Part shown: positions 8,712-20,894 of the stretch, piece after piece
How the letters are laid out: each line of letters starts with the position of its first letter
Numbering within the stretch: position 1 is the stretch's first letter
Assembly (NCBI GenBank): GCA_002189035.1
Contig: NEEC01000292.1
Coordinates: 1 to 23,295, forward strand
Reading direction: 5' to 3'
DNA from: Utricularia gibba
Taxonomy: Eukaryota > Streptophyta > Magnoliopsida > Lamiales > Lentibulariaceae
DNA length: 23,295 nucleotides
Position numbers and translations under genes: made by a program
The notes under the pieces: generated by a model
Databases searched by the model: none
What the model was told of the DNA's origin: nothing
The model's input: only the letters and a program-made list of their open reading frames with translations

Positions 8712-10566
8712 AATTTAAACAAATGCATCATTTTTTTTAATCGATTTGCATCCAGTTGACCTCATGAGCCATACAGAATCGGGGTCAAGGACCAAGTTCC
8801 CAGCGAGACTGGCCGCCACAAAACGAGAAGCGGTTCCTTGAAAAACCATGTAGGCAGCCCCCGAAAACCGAACGATAATAAATACATCACTTTATTTGCC
8901 GGACTACAACTACTCTGGGCAAGCCAAACCTTACCTTTCCCGTTCCAGTGCACCCAAAGACCGCCTGCTCAAGTATAAAGTAAGTTGTTGAAAAAATCAT
9001 GTGGGGTGCACGTGATATCGCAATTTAAACAAATGCAACATTTATTCATCGATTTGCATCCTTTTGTCCTCATGAGCCATAAAGAATCGGGCCCGGACCA
9101 AGTTCCTAGCGAGACTGGCCGCCACAAAACGAGAAGCTGTTCCTTGAAAAACCATGTAGGCAACACCGAAAACCGAACGTTAATAAATACATCACTTTCT
9201 TTGCCGGGCTACAACTTACTTTGGGCCAAGGCCTAAGCTGACCTTTTTCCGGTTCCAAGTGCCCCCCAAGACCGCCTCCTCATGTATAAAGTATGTTGTT
9301 AAAAAATCATGTGGGGTGCACGTGACATCGTAATTTAAACAAATGCATCATTTTTTAATCGATTTGCATCCAGTTCCTCATGAGCCATACAGAATCGGGG
9401 TCAAGGACCAAGTTCCCAGCGAGACTGGCCGCCACAAAACGAGAAGCGGTTCCTTGAAAAACCATGTAGGCACCCCCGAAACCGAACGATAATAAATACA
9501 TCACTTTATTTGCCGGACTACAACTTACTTTGGGCCAAGCCTAAGCTGATCTTTTTCCGGTTCCAAGTGCCCCCCAAAGACCGCCTCCTCAAGTATAAAG
9601 TAAGTTGTTGAAAAAATCATGTGGGGTGCACGTGATATCGCAATTTAAACAAATGCAATCATTTTTTTCGATTTGCATCCAGTTGACCTCATGAGCCATA
9701 CAGAATCGGGTCGGACCAAGTTCCCAGCGAGACTGGCCGCCACAAAACGAGAAGCTGTTCCTTGAAAAACCATGTAGGCAACACCGAAAACCGAACGTTA
9801 ATAAATACATCACTTTCTTTGCCGGGCTACAACTTACTTTGGGCCAAGGCCTAAGCTGACCTTTTTCCGGTTCCAAGTGCCCCCCAAGACCGCCTCCTCA
9901 TGTATAAAGTATGTTGTTAAAAAATCATGTGGGTGCACGTGACATCGTAATTTAAACAAATGCATCATTTTTTTAATCGATTTGCATCCAGTTGACCTCA
10001 TGAGCCATACAGAATCGGGTCAAGGACCAAGTTCCCAGCGAGACTGGCCGCCACAAAACGAGAAGCGGTTCCTTGAAAAACCATGTAGGCAGCCCCCGAA
10101 AACCGAACGATAATAAATACATCACTTTATTTGCCGGACTACAACTAACTCTCGGGCAAGCCAAATACCTTTTCCCGTTCCAGTGCACCCAAGACCGCCT
10201 GCTCAAGTATAAAGTAAGTTGTTGAAAAAATCATGTGGGGTGCACGTGATATCGCAATTAAACAAATGCAACATTGTATTCATCGATTTGCATCCTTTTG
10301 TCCTCATGAGCCATAAGAATCGCGGGCCCGGACCAAGTTCCTAGCGAGACTGGCCGCCACAAAACGAGAAGCTGTTCCTTGAAAAACCATGTAGGCAACA
10401 CCGAAAACCGAACGTTAATAAATACATCACTTTCTTTGCCGGGCTACAACTTACTTTGGGCCAAGGCCTAAGCTGACCTTTTTCCGGTTCCAAGTGCCCC
10501 CCAAGACCGCCTCCTCATGTATAAAGTATGTTGTTAAAAAATCATGTGGGGTGCACGTGACATCGT
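8712..10566 (+). repeat. HOR run, three A-B dimers with two mosaic copies
   Basis: A monomers start at 8712, 9332 and 9949; B monomers start at 9022, 9642 and 10256. The A at 9332 has a B-like patch after caactta and a shortened head (cagttcctcatg). The B at 9642 has an A-like head (cagttgacctcatg, catacagaatcggg, ttcccagcg) and a B body (gaagctg, caacaccg, cgttaat). The B at 10256 starts aattaaac, with one T missing. Confidence 0.92.
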
Positions 10567-10892
10567 AATTTAAACAAATGCATCATTTTTTTTAATCGAT
10601 TTGCATCCAGTTGACCTCATGAGCCATACAGAATCGGGTCAAGGACCAAGTTCCCAGCGAGACTGGCCGCCACAAAACGAGAAGCTTTCCTTGAAAAACC
10701 ATGTAGGCACCCCCGAAAACCGAACGATAATAAATACATCACTTTATTTGCCGGACTACAACTTACTTTGGGCCAAGGCTTAAGCTGATCATTTTTCGTT
10801 GGTTCATGAGCCATACAGAATCGGGGTCCCAAGACCCCTCCTCATGTATGTACGTTGTTAAAAGAAATCATGTGGGGTGCACGTGACATCGT
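10567..10892 (+). repeat. A-to-B hybrid monomer H3 with a displaced internal segment (326 bp)
   Basis: The head is type A and the end is type B. Inside the tail, at about 10788-10850, the usual ctttttccggttccaag is replaced by catttttcgttgg followed by tcatgagccatacagaatcg, a piece that belongs in the monomer head. Then comes a garbled cccaagacccctcctcatgt and gtatgtacgttgttaaaag. All pieces derive from the satellite; nothing foreign is inserted. Confidence 0.8.
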
Positions 10893-11200
10893 AATTTAAA
10901 CAAATGCATCATTTTTCATCGATTTGCATCCAGTTCCTCATGAGCCATAAGAATCGGGTCAAGGACCAAGTTCCCAGCGAGACTGGCCGCCACAAAACGA
11001 GAAGCTGTTCCTTGAAAAACCATGTAGGCAACACCGAAAACCGAACGTTAATAAATACATCACTTTCTTTGCCGGGCTACAACTTACTTTGGGCCAAGGC
11101 CTAAGCTGACCTTTTTCCGGTTCCAAGTGCCCCCCAAGACCGCCTCCTCATGTATAAAGTATGTTGTTAAAAAAATCATGTGGGGTGCACGTGACATCGT
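10893..11200 (+). repeat. B monomer with mixed head (308 bp)
   Basis: The head reads tgcatcatttttcatcg and cagttcctcatgagccataagaatcgggtc, a mixture of A and B in which variable bases are dropped. From gaagctgttcc onward it is plain type B to gtgacatcgt. Confidence 0.85.
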
Positions 11201-13383
11201 AATTTAAACAAATGCATCATTTTTTTTAATCGATTTGCATCCAGTTGACCTCATGAGCCATACAGAATCGGGGTCAAGGACCAAGTTCCCAGCGAGACTG
11301 GCCGCCACAAAACGAGAAGCGGTTCCTTGAAAAACCATGTAGGCAGCCCCCGAAAACCGAACGATAATAAATACATCACTTTATTTGCCGGACTACAACT
11401 AACTCTGGTGCAAGCCAAACCTACCTTTTTCCCGTTCCAGTGCACCCAAAGACCGCCTGCTCAAGTATAAAGTAAGTTGTTGAAAAAATCATGTGGGGTG
11501 CACGTGATATCGCAATTTAAACAAATGCAACATTGTATTCATCGATTTGCATCCTTTTGTCCTCATGAGCCATAAAGAATCGCGGGCCCGGACCAAGTTC
11601 CTAGCGAGACTGGCCGCCACAAAACGAGAAGCTGTTCCTTGAAAAACCATGTAGGCAACACCGAAAACCGAACGTTAATAAATACATCACTTTCTTTGCC
11701 GGGCTACAACTTACTTTGGGCCAAGGCCTAAGCTGACCTTTTTCCGGTTCCAAGTGCCCCCAAGACCGCCTCCTCATGTATAAAGTATGTTGTTAAAAAA
11801 ATCATGTGGGGTGCACGTGACATCGTAATTTAAACAAATGCATCATTTTTTTAATCGATTTGCATCCAGTTGACCTCATGAGCCATACAGAATCGGGGTC
11901 AAGGACCAAGTTCCCAGCGAGACTGGCCGCCACAAAACGAGAAGCGGTTCCTTGAAAAACCATGTAGGCAGCCCCCGAAAACCGAACGATAATAAATACA
12001 TCACTTTATTTGCCGGACTACAACTACTGGCCAAGCCTAAGCTACCTTTTTCCGTTCCAAGTGCCCCCAAGACCGCCTCCTCAGTATAAAGTAAGTTGTT
12101 AAAAAAATCATGTGGGGTGCACGTGATATCGCAATTTAAACAAATGCACATTTTTCATCGATTTGCATCCTTTTGACCTCATGAGCCATAAGAATCGGGT
12201 GGACCAAGTTCCCAGCGAGACTGGCCGCCACAAAACGAGAAGCTGTTCCTTGAAAAACCATGTAGGCAACACCGAAAACCGAACGTTAATAAATACATCA
12301 CTTTCTTTGCCGGGCTACAACTTACTTTGGGCCAAGGCCTAAGCTGACCTTTTTCCGGTTCCAAGTGCCCCCCAAGACCGCCTCCTCATGTATAAAGTAT
12401 GTTGTTAAAAAAATCATGTGGGGTGCACGTGACATCGTAATTTAAACAAATGCATCATTTTTTTTAATCGATTTGCATCCAGTTGACCTCATGAGCCATA
12501 CAGAATCGGGTCAAGGACCAAGTTCCCAGCGAGACTGGCCGCCACAAAACGAGAAGCGGTTCCTTGAAAAACCATGTAGGCAGCCCCCGAAAACCGAACG
12601 ATAATAAATACATCACTTTATTTGCCGGACTACAACTAACTCTCGGTGCAAGCCAAACCTACCTTTGTCCCGTTCCAGGTGCCCCAAAGACCGCCTGCTC
12701 AAGTATAAAGTAAGTTGTTGAAAAAATCATGTGGGGTGCACGTGATATCGCAATTTAAACAAATGCAACATTGTATTCATCGATTTGCATCCTTTTGTCC
12801 TCATGAGCCATAAAGAATCGGGCCCGGACCAAGTTCCTAGCGAGACTGGCCGCCACAAAACGAGAAGCTGTTCCTTGAAAAACCATGTAGGCAACACCGA
12901 AAACCGAACGTTAATAAATACATCACTTTCTTTGCCGGGCTACAACTTACTTTGGCCAAGCCAAGGCCTAAGCTGACCTTTTTCCGGTTCCAAGTGCCCC
13001 CAAGACCGCCTCCTCATGTATAAAGTATGTTGTTAAAAAAATCATGTGGGGTGCACGTGACATCGTAATTTAAACAAATGCATCATTTTTTTTAATCGAT
13101 TTGCATCCAGTTGACCTCATGAGCCATACAGAATCGGGGTCAAGGACCAAGTTCCCAGCGAGACTGGCCGCCACAAAACGAGAAGCGGTTCCTTGAAAAA
13201 CCATGTAGGCAGCCCCCGAAAACCGAACGATAATAAATACATCACTTTATTTGCCGGACTACAACTAACTCTTTGCGGTGCAAGCCAAACCTACCTTTGT
13301 CCCGTTCCAGTGCCCCCAAAGACCGCCTGCTCAAGTATAAAGTAAGTTGTTGAAAAAATCATGTGGGGTGCACGTGATATCGC
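11201..13383 (+). repeat. HOR run, three A-B dimers plus one A monomer
   Basis: A monomers start at 11201, 11827, 12439 and 13067; B monomers start at 11514, 12133 and 12752. The A at 11827 (306 bp) has a B-like tail patch, and the B at 12133 (306 bp) has a mixed head. The B at 12752 carries a small local duplication, ggccaagccaaggcc. The A at 13067 has an extended variable stretch (ctctttgcggtgcaag), making it 317 bp. Confidence 0.92.
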
Positions 13384-13756
13384 AATTTAACAAATGCAAC
13401 ATTGTATTCATCGATTTGCATCCTTTGTGTCCTGCTGCCTATAAAGAATAAGTAAGTTGAAAAAAATCATGTGGGGTGCACGTGATATCGCAATTTAAAC
13501 AAGCTGCATTCCTTTCATTCGATGTTGTCCTTTGAACCTGATAATAAATACATCACTGGCCCGCATCCAACCTCATGCAAGGACCAAGTTCCCAGCGAGA
13601 CTGGCCGCCACAAAACGAGAAGCTAGTTGCCGGCTACAACTTACTTTGGCCAAGGCCTAAGCTGACCTTTTTCCGGTTCCAAGTGCCCCCCAAGACCGCC
13701 TCCTCATGTATAAAGTATGTTGTTAAAAAAATCATGTGGGGTGCACGTGACATCGT
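13384..13756 (+). repeat. Rearranged satellite island 1 (one truncated and one scrambled monomer)
   Basis: A B head (13384 to about 13446) runs directly into an A tail (agtaagttg onward, ending gatatcgc at 13491), leaving a 108-bp mini-monomer joined at shared ataaag. From 13492 a second unit is scrambled: a corrupted head, then gataataaatacatcact from the middle, then caaggaccaagttcccagcg from the head, then gaagctagttgccgg, which skips about 80 bases. From ttgccggctacaac (about 13626) it is a normal B tail. Confidence 0.85.
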
Positions 13757-14111
13757 AATTTAAACAAATGCATCATTTTTTTAATCGATTTGCATCCAGT
13801 TGACCTCATGAGCCATACAGAATCGGGTCAAGGACCAAGTTCCCAGCGAGACTGGCCGCCACAAAACGAGAAGCGGTTCCTTGAAAAACCATGTAGGCAG
13901 CCCCGAAAACCGAACGATAATAAATACATCACTTTATTTGCCGGACTACAACTAACTCTCGCAAGCCAAACCTACCTTTGTCCCGTTCCAGCTGCACAAC
14001 ACCAAGGGCCAAGGGCTAAGCTTGTTGAAAAAATCATTGAGTGCTGTAAGACCGCCTCCTCAGTATAAAGTATGTTGTTAAAAAAATCATGTGGGGTGCA
14101 CGTGACATCGT
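13757..14111 (+). repeat. A-to-B hybrid monomer H4 with scrambled insertion (355 bp)
   Basis: Type A to cctttgtcccgttccag, then about 60 bases of shuffled fragments at about 13990-14050 (cacaacaccaagggccaag, gggctaagc, ttgttgaaaaaatcattg). It then resumes as a B tail from aagaccgcctcctcagtat to gtgacatcgt. The extra bases account for its unusual length. All fragments resemble A or B sequence. Confidence 0.8.
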
Positions 14112-14376
14112 AATTTAAACAAATGCATCATTTTTTTTAATCGATTTGCATCCAGTTGACCTCATGAGCCATACAGAATTCAAGGACCAAGTTCCCAGCG
14201 AGACTGGCCGCCACAAAACGAGAAGCGGTTCCTTGAAAAACCATGTAGGCAGCCCCGAAAACCGAACGATAAAAATACATCACTTTATTTGCCGGACTGC
14301 AAGCCCCGTTCCAAAGACCGCCTTCAAGTATAAAGTAAGTTGTTGAAAAAATCATGTGGGGTGCACGTGATATCGC
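14112..14376 (+). repeat. Shortened A monomer (265 bp)
   Basis: The A head and end are intact, but the variable tail region is cut to gactgcaagccccgttccaaagaccgccttcaag, removing about 45 bases. It also has cagaattcaagg, which loses cggggt, and cgataaaaatac for cgataataaatac. It directly follows the scrambled hybrid, so damage is clustered at 13.4-14.4 kb. Confidence 0.85.
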
Positions 14377-15235
14377 AATTTAAACAAATGCAACATTGTA
14401 TTCATCGATTTGCATCCTTTGTCCTCATGAGCCATAAAGAATCGCGGGCCCGGACCAAGTTCCTAGCGAGACTGGCCGCCACAAAACGAGAAGCTGTTCC
14501 TTGAAAAACCATGTAGGCAACACCGAAAACCGAACGTTAATAAATACATCACTTTCTTTGCCGGGCTACAACTTACTTTGGGCCAAGGCCTAAGCTGACC
14601 TTTTTCCGGTTCCAAGTGCCCCCAAGACCGCCTCCTCATATAAAGTAGTTGTTAAAAAAATCATGTGGGGTGCACGTGACATCGTAATTTAAACAAATGC
14701 ATCATTTTTTTTAATCGATTTGCATCCAGTTGACCTCATGAGCCATACAGAATCGGGGTCAAGGACCAAGTTCCCAGCGAGACTGGCCGCCACAAAACGA
14801 GAAGCGGTTCCTTGAAAAACCATGTAGGCAGCCCCCGAAAACCGAACGATAATAAATACATCACTTTATTTGCCGGACTACAACTAACTTCGTGGCAAGC
14901 CAAACCTTACCTTTGTCCCGTTCCAGGTGCACCCAAAGACCGCCTGCTCAAGTATAAAGTAAGTTGTTGAAAAAATCATGTGGGGTGCACGTGATATCGC
15001 AATTTAAACAAATGCAACATTATTCATCGATTTGCATCCTTTTGTCCTCATGAGCCATAAAGAATCGCGGGCCCGGACCAAGTTCCTAGCGAGACTGGCC
15101 GCCACAAAACGAGAAGCTGTTCCTTGAAAAACCATGTAGGCAACACCGAAAACCGAACGTTAATAAATACATCACTTTCTTTGCCGGGCTACAACTTACT
15201 TTGGGCCAAGGCCTAAGCTGACTTTTTCCGGTTCC
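14377..15235 (+). repeat. Regular monomers B, A and a B cut at its 3' end
   Basis: B starts at 14377 (309 bp), A at 14686 (315 bp) and B at 15001. The last B is normal until gttccaagtg near 15240 and then breaks into the rearranged island. The B at 14377 has ctcatataaagtagttg, with bases missing at A/B-variable sites. Confidence 0.9.
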
Positions 15236-15704
15236 AAGTGCTCCTACATGTTGCACGTGACATCGTAAGGCCTAATGAGCCATGACCAAGGACCAAGTTC
15301 CCAGCGAGACTGGCCGCCACAAAACGAGAAGCGTTCCTTGAAAAACCATGTAGGCAGCCCCCGAAAACCGAACGATCCAAGTGCCCCCAAGACCGCCTCC
15401 TAAGCTGACCTTTTTCCGGTTCCAAGTGCCCCCCAAGACATGCATCATTTTTTTTAATCGATTTGCATCCAGTACCTCATGAGCCATAAAGTATGTTGTG
15501 CTCAAGTATAAAGTAAGTTGTTGAAAAAATCATGTGGGGTGCACGTGATATCGCAATTTAAACAAATGCAACATTGTATTCATCGATTTGCATCCTAAGC
15601 CATAAAAGTTCCTATCATGTGGGGTGCACGTGACATCAAATGCATCATTTTTTTTAATCGATTTGCATCCAATTTAATCACTTTATTTGCCGGACAAATG
15701 CATC
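15236..15704 (+). repeat. Rearranged satellite island 2, shuffled A and B fragments (about 470 bp)
   Basis: Fragments run in non-canonical order: tail end (gcacgtgacatcgtaag), head plus middle (aaggaccaagttcccagcg to gaacgat), two pieces of B tail in reversed order (ccaagtgcccccaag to gcctcc, then taagctgacctttttccgg), an A head (atgcatcat + T8), a B/A joint at shared ataaag (15486-15491), an A end, a B head, a tail piece, another A head, and a middle piece (cactttatttgccggac). Every fragment keeps the array's orientation. No unrelated DNA is seen. Confidence 0.85.
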
Positions 15705-15928
15705 AGCGAGACTGGCCGCCACAAAACGAGAAGCTGTTCCTTGAAAAACCATGTAGGCAACACCGAAAACCGAACGTTAATAAATACATCACTTTCTTTG
15801 CCGGGCTACAACTTACTTTGGGCCAAGGCCTAAGCTGACCTTTTTCCGGTTCCAAGTGCCCCCAAGACCGCCTCCTCATGTATAAAGTATGTTGTTAAAA
15901 AAATCATGTGGGGTGCACGTGACATCGT
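15705..15928 (+). repeat. B monomer lacking its head (224 bp)
   Basis: Regular B sequence resumes at agcgagactggccgcc and runs through gaagctg, caacaccg, cgttaat and ggccaaggcctaagc to gtgacatcgt. The first part of the monomer lies scrambled in the island to the left. Confidence 0.9.
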
Positions 15929-18900
15929 AATTTAAACAAATGCATCATTTTTTTTAATCGATTTGCATCCAGTGACCTCATGAGCCATACAGAATCGGGG
16001 TCAAGGACCAAGTTCCAGCGAGACTGGCCGCCACAAAACGAGAAGCGGTTCCTTGAAAAACCATGTAGGCAGCCCCCGAAAACCGAACGATAATAAATAC
16101 ATCACTTTATTTGCCGGACTACAACTTACTTTGGCAAGCCTAAGCTATCTTTTTCCGTTCCAAGTGCCCCCCAAGACGCCTCCTCAAGTATAAAGTAAGT
16201 TGTTGAAAAAATCATGTGGGTGCACGTGATATCGCAATTTAAACAAATGCAACATTTTTTCATCGATTTGCATCCTTTTGTCCTCATGAGCCATAAAGAA
16301 TCGGGCCGGACCAAGTTCCTAGCGAGACTGGCCGCCACAAAACGAGAAGCTGTTCCTTGAAAAACCATGTAGGCAACACCGAAAACCGAACGTTAATAAA
16401 TACATCACTTTCTTTGCCGGGCTACAACTTACTTTGGGCCAAGGCCTAAGCTGACCTTTTTCCGGTTCCAAGTGCCCCCAAGACCGCCTCCTCATGTATA
16501 AAGTATGTTGTTAAAAAAATCATGTGGGTGCACGTGACATCGTAATTTAAACAAATGCATCATTTTTTTTAATCGATTTGCATCCAGTTGACCTCATGAG
16601 CCATACAGAATCGGGTCAAGGACCAAGTTCCCAGCGAGACTGGCCGCCACAAAACGAGAAGCGGTTCCTTGAAAAACCATGTAGGCAGCCCCCGAAAACC
16701 GAACGATAATAAATACATCACTTTATTTGCCGGACTACAACTAACTCTCGGTGCAAGCCAAACCTACCTTTGTCCCGTTCCAGGTGCACCCAAAGACCGC
16801 CTGCTCAAGTATAAAGTAAGTTGTTGAAAAAATCATGTGGGTGCACGTGATATCGCAATTTAAACAAATGCAACATTGTATTCATCGATTTGCATCCTTT
16901 TGTCCTCATGAGCCATAAAGAATCGCGGGCCCGGACCAAGTTCCTAGCGAGACTGGCCGCCACAAAACGAGAAGCTGTTCCTTGAAAAACCATGTAGGCA
17001 ACACCGAAAACCGAACGTTAATAAATACATCACTTTCTTTGCCGGGCTACAACTTACTTTGGGCCAAGGCCTAAGCTGATCTTTTTCCGGTTCCAAGTGC
17101 CCCCAAGACCGCCTCCTCATGTATAAAGTATGTTGTTAAAAAAATCATGTGGGGTGCACGTGACATCGTAATTTAAACAAATGCATCATTTTTTTTAATC
17201 GATTTGCATCCAGTTGACCTCATGAGCCATACAGAATCGGGGTCAAGGCAGCAGAGACTGGCCGCCACAAAACGAGAAGCGGTTCCTTGAAAAACCATGT
17301 AGGCAGCCCCCGAAAACCGAACGATAATAAATACATCACTTTATTTGCCGGACTACAACTAACTCTCGGTGCAAGCCAAACCTTACCTTTGTCCGTTCCA
17401 GGTGCACCCAAAGACCGCCTGCTCAAGTATAAAGTAAGTTGTTGAAAAAATCATGTGGGGTGCACGTGATATCGCAATTTAAACAAATGCAACATTGTAT
17501 TCATCGATTTGCATCCTTTTGTCCTCATGAGCCATAAAGAATCGCGGGCCCGGACCAAGTTCCTAGCGAGACTGGCCGCCACAAAACGAGAAGCTGTTCC
17601 TTGAAAAACCATGTAGGCAACACCGAAAACCGAACGTTAATAAATACATCACTTTCTTTGCCGGGCTACAACTTACTTTGGGCCAAGGCCTAAGCTGATC
17701 TTTTTCCGGTTCCAAGTGCCCCCAAGACCGCCTCTCATGTATAAAGTATGTTGTTAAAAAAATCATGTGGGGTGCACGTGACATCGTAATTTAAACAAAT
17801 GCATCATTTTTTTTAATCGATTTGCATCCAGTTGACCTCATGAGCCATACAGAATCGGGTCAAGGACCAAGTTCCCAGCGAGACTGGCCGCCACAAAACG
17901 AGAAGCGGTTCCTTGAAAAACCATGTAGGCAGCCCCCGAAAACCGAACGATAATAAATACATCACTTTATTTGCCGCAACTAACTCTCGGTGCAAGCCAA
18001 ACCTTACCTTTGTCCCGTTCCAGGTGCACCCAAAGACCGCCTGCTCAAGTATAAAGTAAGTTGTTGAAAAAATCATGTGGGTGCACGTGATATCGCAATT
18101 TAAACAAATGCAACATTGTATTCATCGATTTGCATCCTTTTGTCCTCATGAGCCATAAAGAATCGCGGGCCCGGACCAAGTTCCTAGCGAGACTGGCCGC
18201 CACAAAACGAGAAGCTGTTCCTTGAAAAACCATGTAGGCAACACCGAAAACCGAACGTTAATAAATACATCACTTTCTTTGCCGGGCTACAACTTACTTT
18301 GGGCCAAGGCCTAAGCTGACCTTTTTCCGGTTCCAAGTGCCCAAGACCGCCTCCTCATGTATAAAGTATGTTGTTAAAAAAATCATGTGGGGTGCACGTG
18401 ACATCGTAATTTAAACAAATGCATCATTTTTTTTAATCGATTTGCATCCAGTTGACCTCATGAGCCATACAGAATCGGGTCAAGGACCAAGTTCCCAGCG
18501 AGACTGGCCGCCACAAAACGAGAAGCGGTTCCTTGAAAAAACCATGTAGGCCCCCGAAAACCGAACGATAATAAATACATCACTTTATTTGCCGGACTAC
18601 AACTAACTCTCTGCAAGCCAAACCTTACCTTTGTCCCGTTCCAGGTGCACCCAAAGACCGCCTGCTCAAGTATAAAGTAAGTTGTTGAAAAAATCATGTG
18701 GGGTGCACGTGATATCGCAATTTAAACAAATGCAACATTTTTCATCGATTTGCATCCTTTTGTCCTCATGAGCCATAAAGAATCGGGGCGGACCAAGTTC
18801 CTAGCGAGACTGGCCGCCACAAAACGAGAAGCTGTTCCTTGAAAAACCATGTAGGCAACACCGAAAACCGAACGTTAATAAATACATCACTTTCTTTGCC

Positions 18901-20894
18901 GGGCTACAACTTACTTTGGGCCAAGGCCTAAGCTGACCTTTTTCCCGTTCCAAGTGCCCCCCAAGACCGCCTCCTCATGTATAAAGTATGTTGTTAAAAA
19001 AATCATGTGGGGTGCACGTGACATCGTAATTTAAACAAATGCATCATTTTTTTTAATCGATTTGCATCCAGTTGACCTCATGAGCCATACAGAATCGGGT
19101 CAAGGACCAAGTTCCAGCGAGACTGGCCGCCACAAAACGAGAAGCGGTTCCTTGAAAAACCATGTAGGCAGCCCCCGAAAACCGAACGATAATAAATACA
19201 TCACTTTATTTGCCGGACTACAACTAACTCTCGGTGCAAGCCAAACCTACCTTTGTCCCGTTCCAGTGCACCCAAAGACCGCCTGCTCAAGTATAAAGTA
19301 AGTTGTTGAAAAAATCATGTGGGGTGCACGTGATATCGCAATTTAAACAAATGCAACATTTTTCATCGATTTGCATCCTTTTGTCCTCATGAGCCATAAA
19401 GAATCGGGGCCGGACCAAGTTCCTAGCGAGACTGGCCGCCACAAAACGAGAAGCTGTTCCTTGAAAAACCATGTAGGCAACACCGAAAACCGAACGTTAA
19501 TAAATACATCACTTTCTTTGCCGGGCTACAACTTACTTTGGGCCAAGGCCTAAGCTGACCTTTTTCCGGTTCCAAGTGCCCCCAAGACCGCCTCCTCATG
19601 TATAAAGTATGTTGTTAAAAAATCATGTGGGGTGCACGTGACATCGTAATTTAAACAAATGCATCATTTTTTTTAATCGATTTGCATCCAGTTGACCTCA
19701 TGAGCCATACAGAATCGGGGTCAAGGACCAAGTTCCCAGCGAGACTGGCCGCCACAAAACGAGAAGCGGTTCCTTGAAAAACCATGTAGGCAGCCCCCGA
19801 AAACCGAACGATAATAAATACATCACTTTATTTGCCGGACTACAACTAACTCTCGGTGCAAGCCAAACCTACCTTTGTCCCGTTCCAGTGCACCCAAAGA
19901 CCGCCTGCTCAAGTATAAAGTAAGTTGTTGAAAAAATCATGTGGGTGCACGTGATATCGCAATTTAAACAAATGCAACATTGTATTCATCGATTTGCATC
20001 CTTTTGTCCTCATGAGCCATAAAGAATCGCGGGCCCGGACCAAGTTCCTAGCGAGACTGGCCGCCACAAAACGAGAAGCTGTTCCTTGAAAAACCATGTA
20101 GGCAACACCGAAAACCGAACGTTAATAAATACATCACTTTTTTGCCGGGCTACAACTTACTTTGGGCCAAGGCCTAAGCTGACCTTTTTCCGGTTCCAAG
20201 TGCCCCCAAGACCGCCTCCTCATGTATAAAGTAAGTTGTTAAAAAAATCATGTGGGGTGCACGTGACATCGTAATTTAAACAAATGCATCATTTTTTTTA
20301 ATCGATTTGCATCCAGTTGACCTCATGAGCCATACAGAATCGGGGTCAAGGACCAAGTTCCCAGCGAGACTGGCCGCCACAAAACGAGAAGCGGTTCCTT
20401 GAAAAACCATGTAGGCAGCCCCCGAAAACCGAACGATAATAAATACATCACTTTATTTGCCGGACTACAACTAACTCTCGGTGCAAGCCAAACCTACCTT
20501 TTCCCGTTCCAGGTGCACCCAAGACCGCCTGCTCAAGTATAAAGTAAGTTGTTGAAAAAATCATGTGGGTGCACGTGATATCGCAATTTAAACAAATGCA
20601 ACATTTTATTCATCGATTTGCATCCTTTTGTCCTCATGAGCCATAAAGAATCGCGGGCCCGGACCAAGTTCCTAGCGAGACTGGCCGCCACAAAACGAGA
20701 AGCTGTTCCTTGAAAAACCATGTAGGCAACACCGAAAACCGAACGTTAATAAATACATCACTTTCTTTGCCGGGCTACAACTTACTTTGGGCCAAGCCTA
20801 AGCTGACCTTTTTCCGGTTCCAAGTGCACCCAAGACCGCCTCCTCAAGTATAAGTATGTTGTTAAAAAAATCATGGGGGTGCACGTGACATCGT
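15929..20894 (+). repeat. Regular HOR run, eight A-B dimers
   Basis: A monomers start at 15929, 16544, 17170, 17788, 18408, 19028, 19648 and 20273; B monomers start at 16236, 16857, 17476, 18097, 18719, 19340, 19961 and 20585. The run is 4966 bases, a mean of 621 per dimer. The A at 15929 has a B-like tail patch. The A at 17170 lacks about 8 bases near 17248 (caaggcagcagagactgg). The A at 18408 lacks cag in its middle (gtaggcccccg). Confidence 0.95.
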
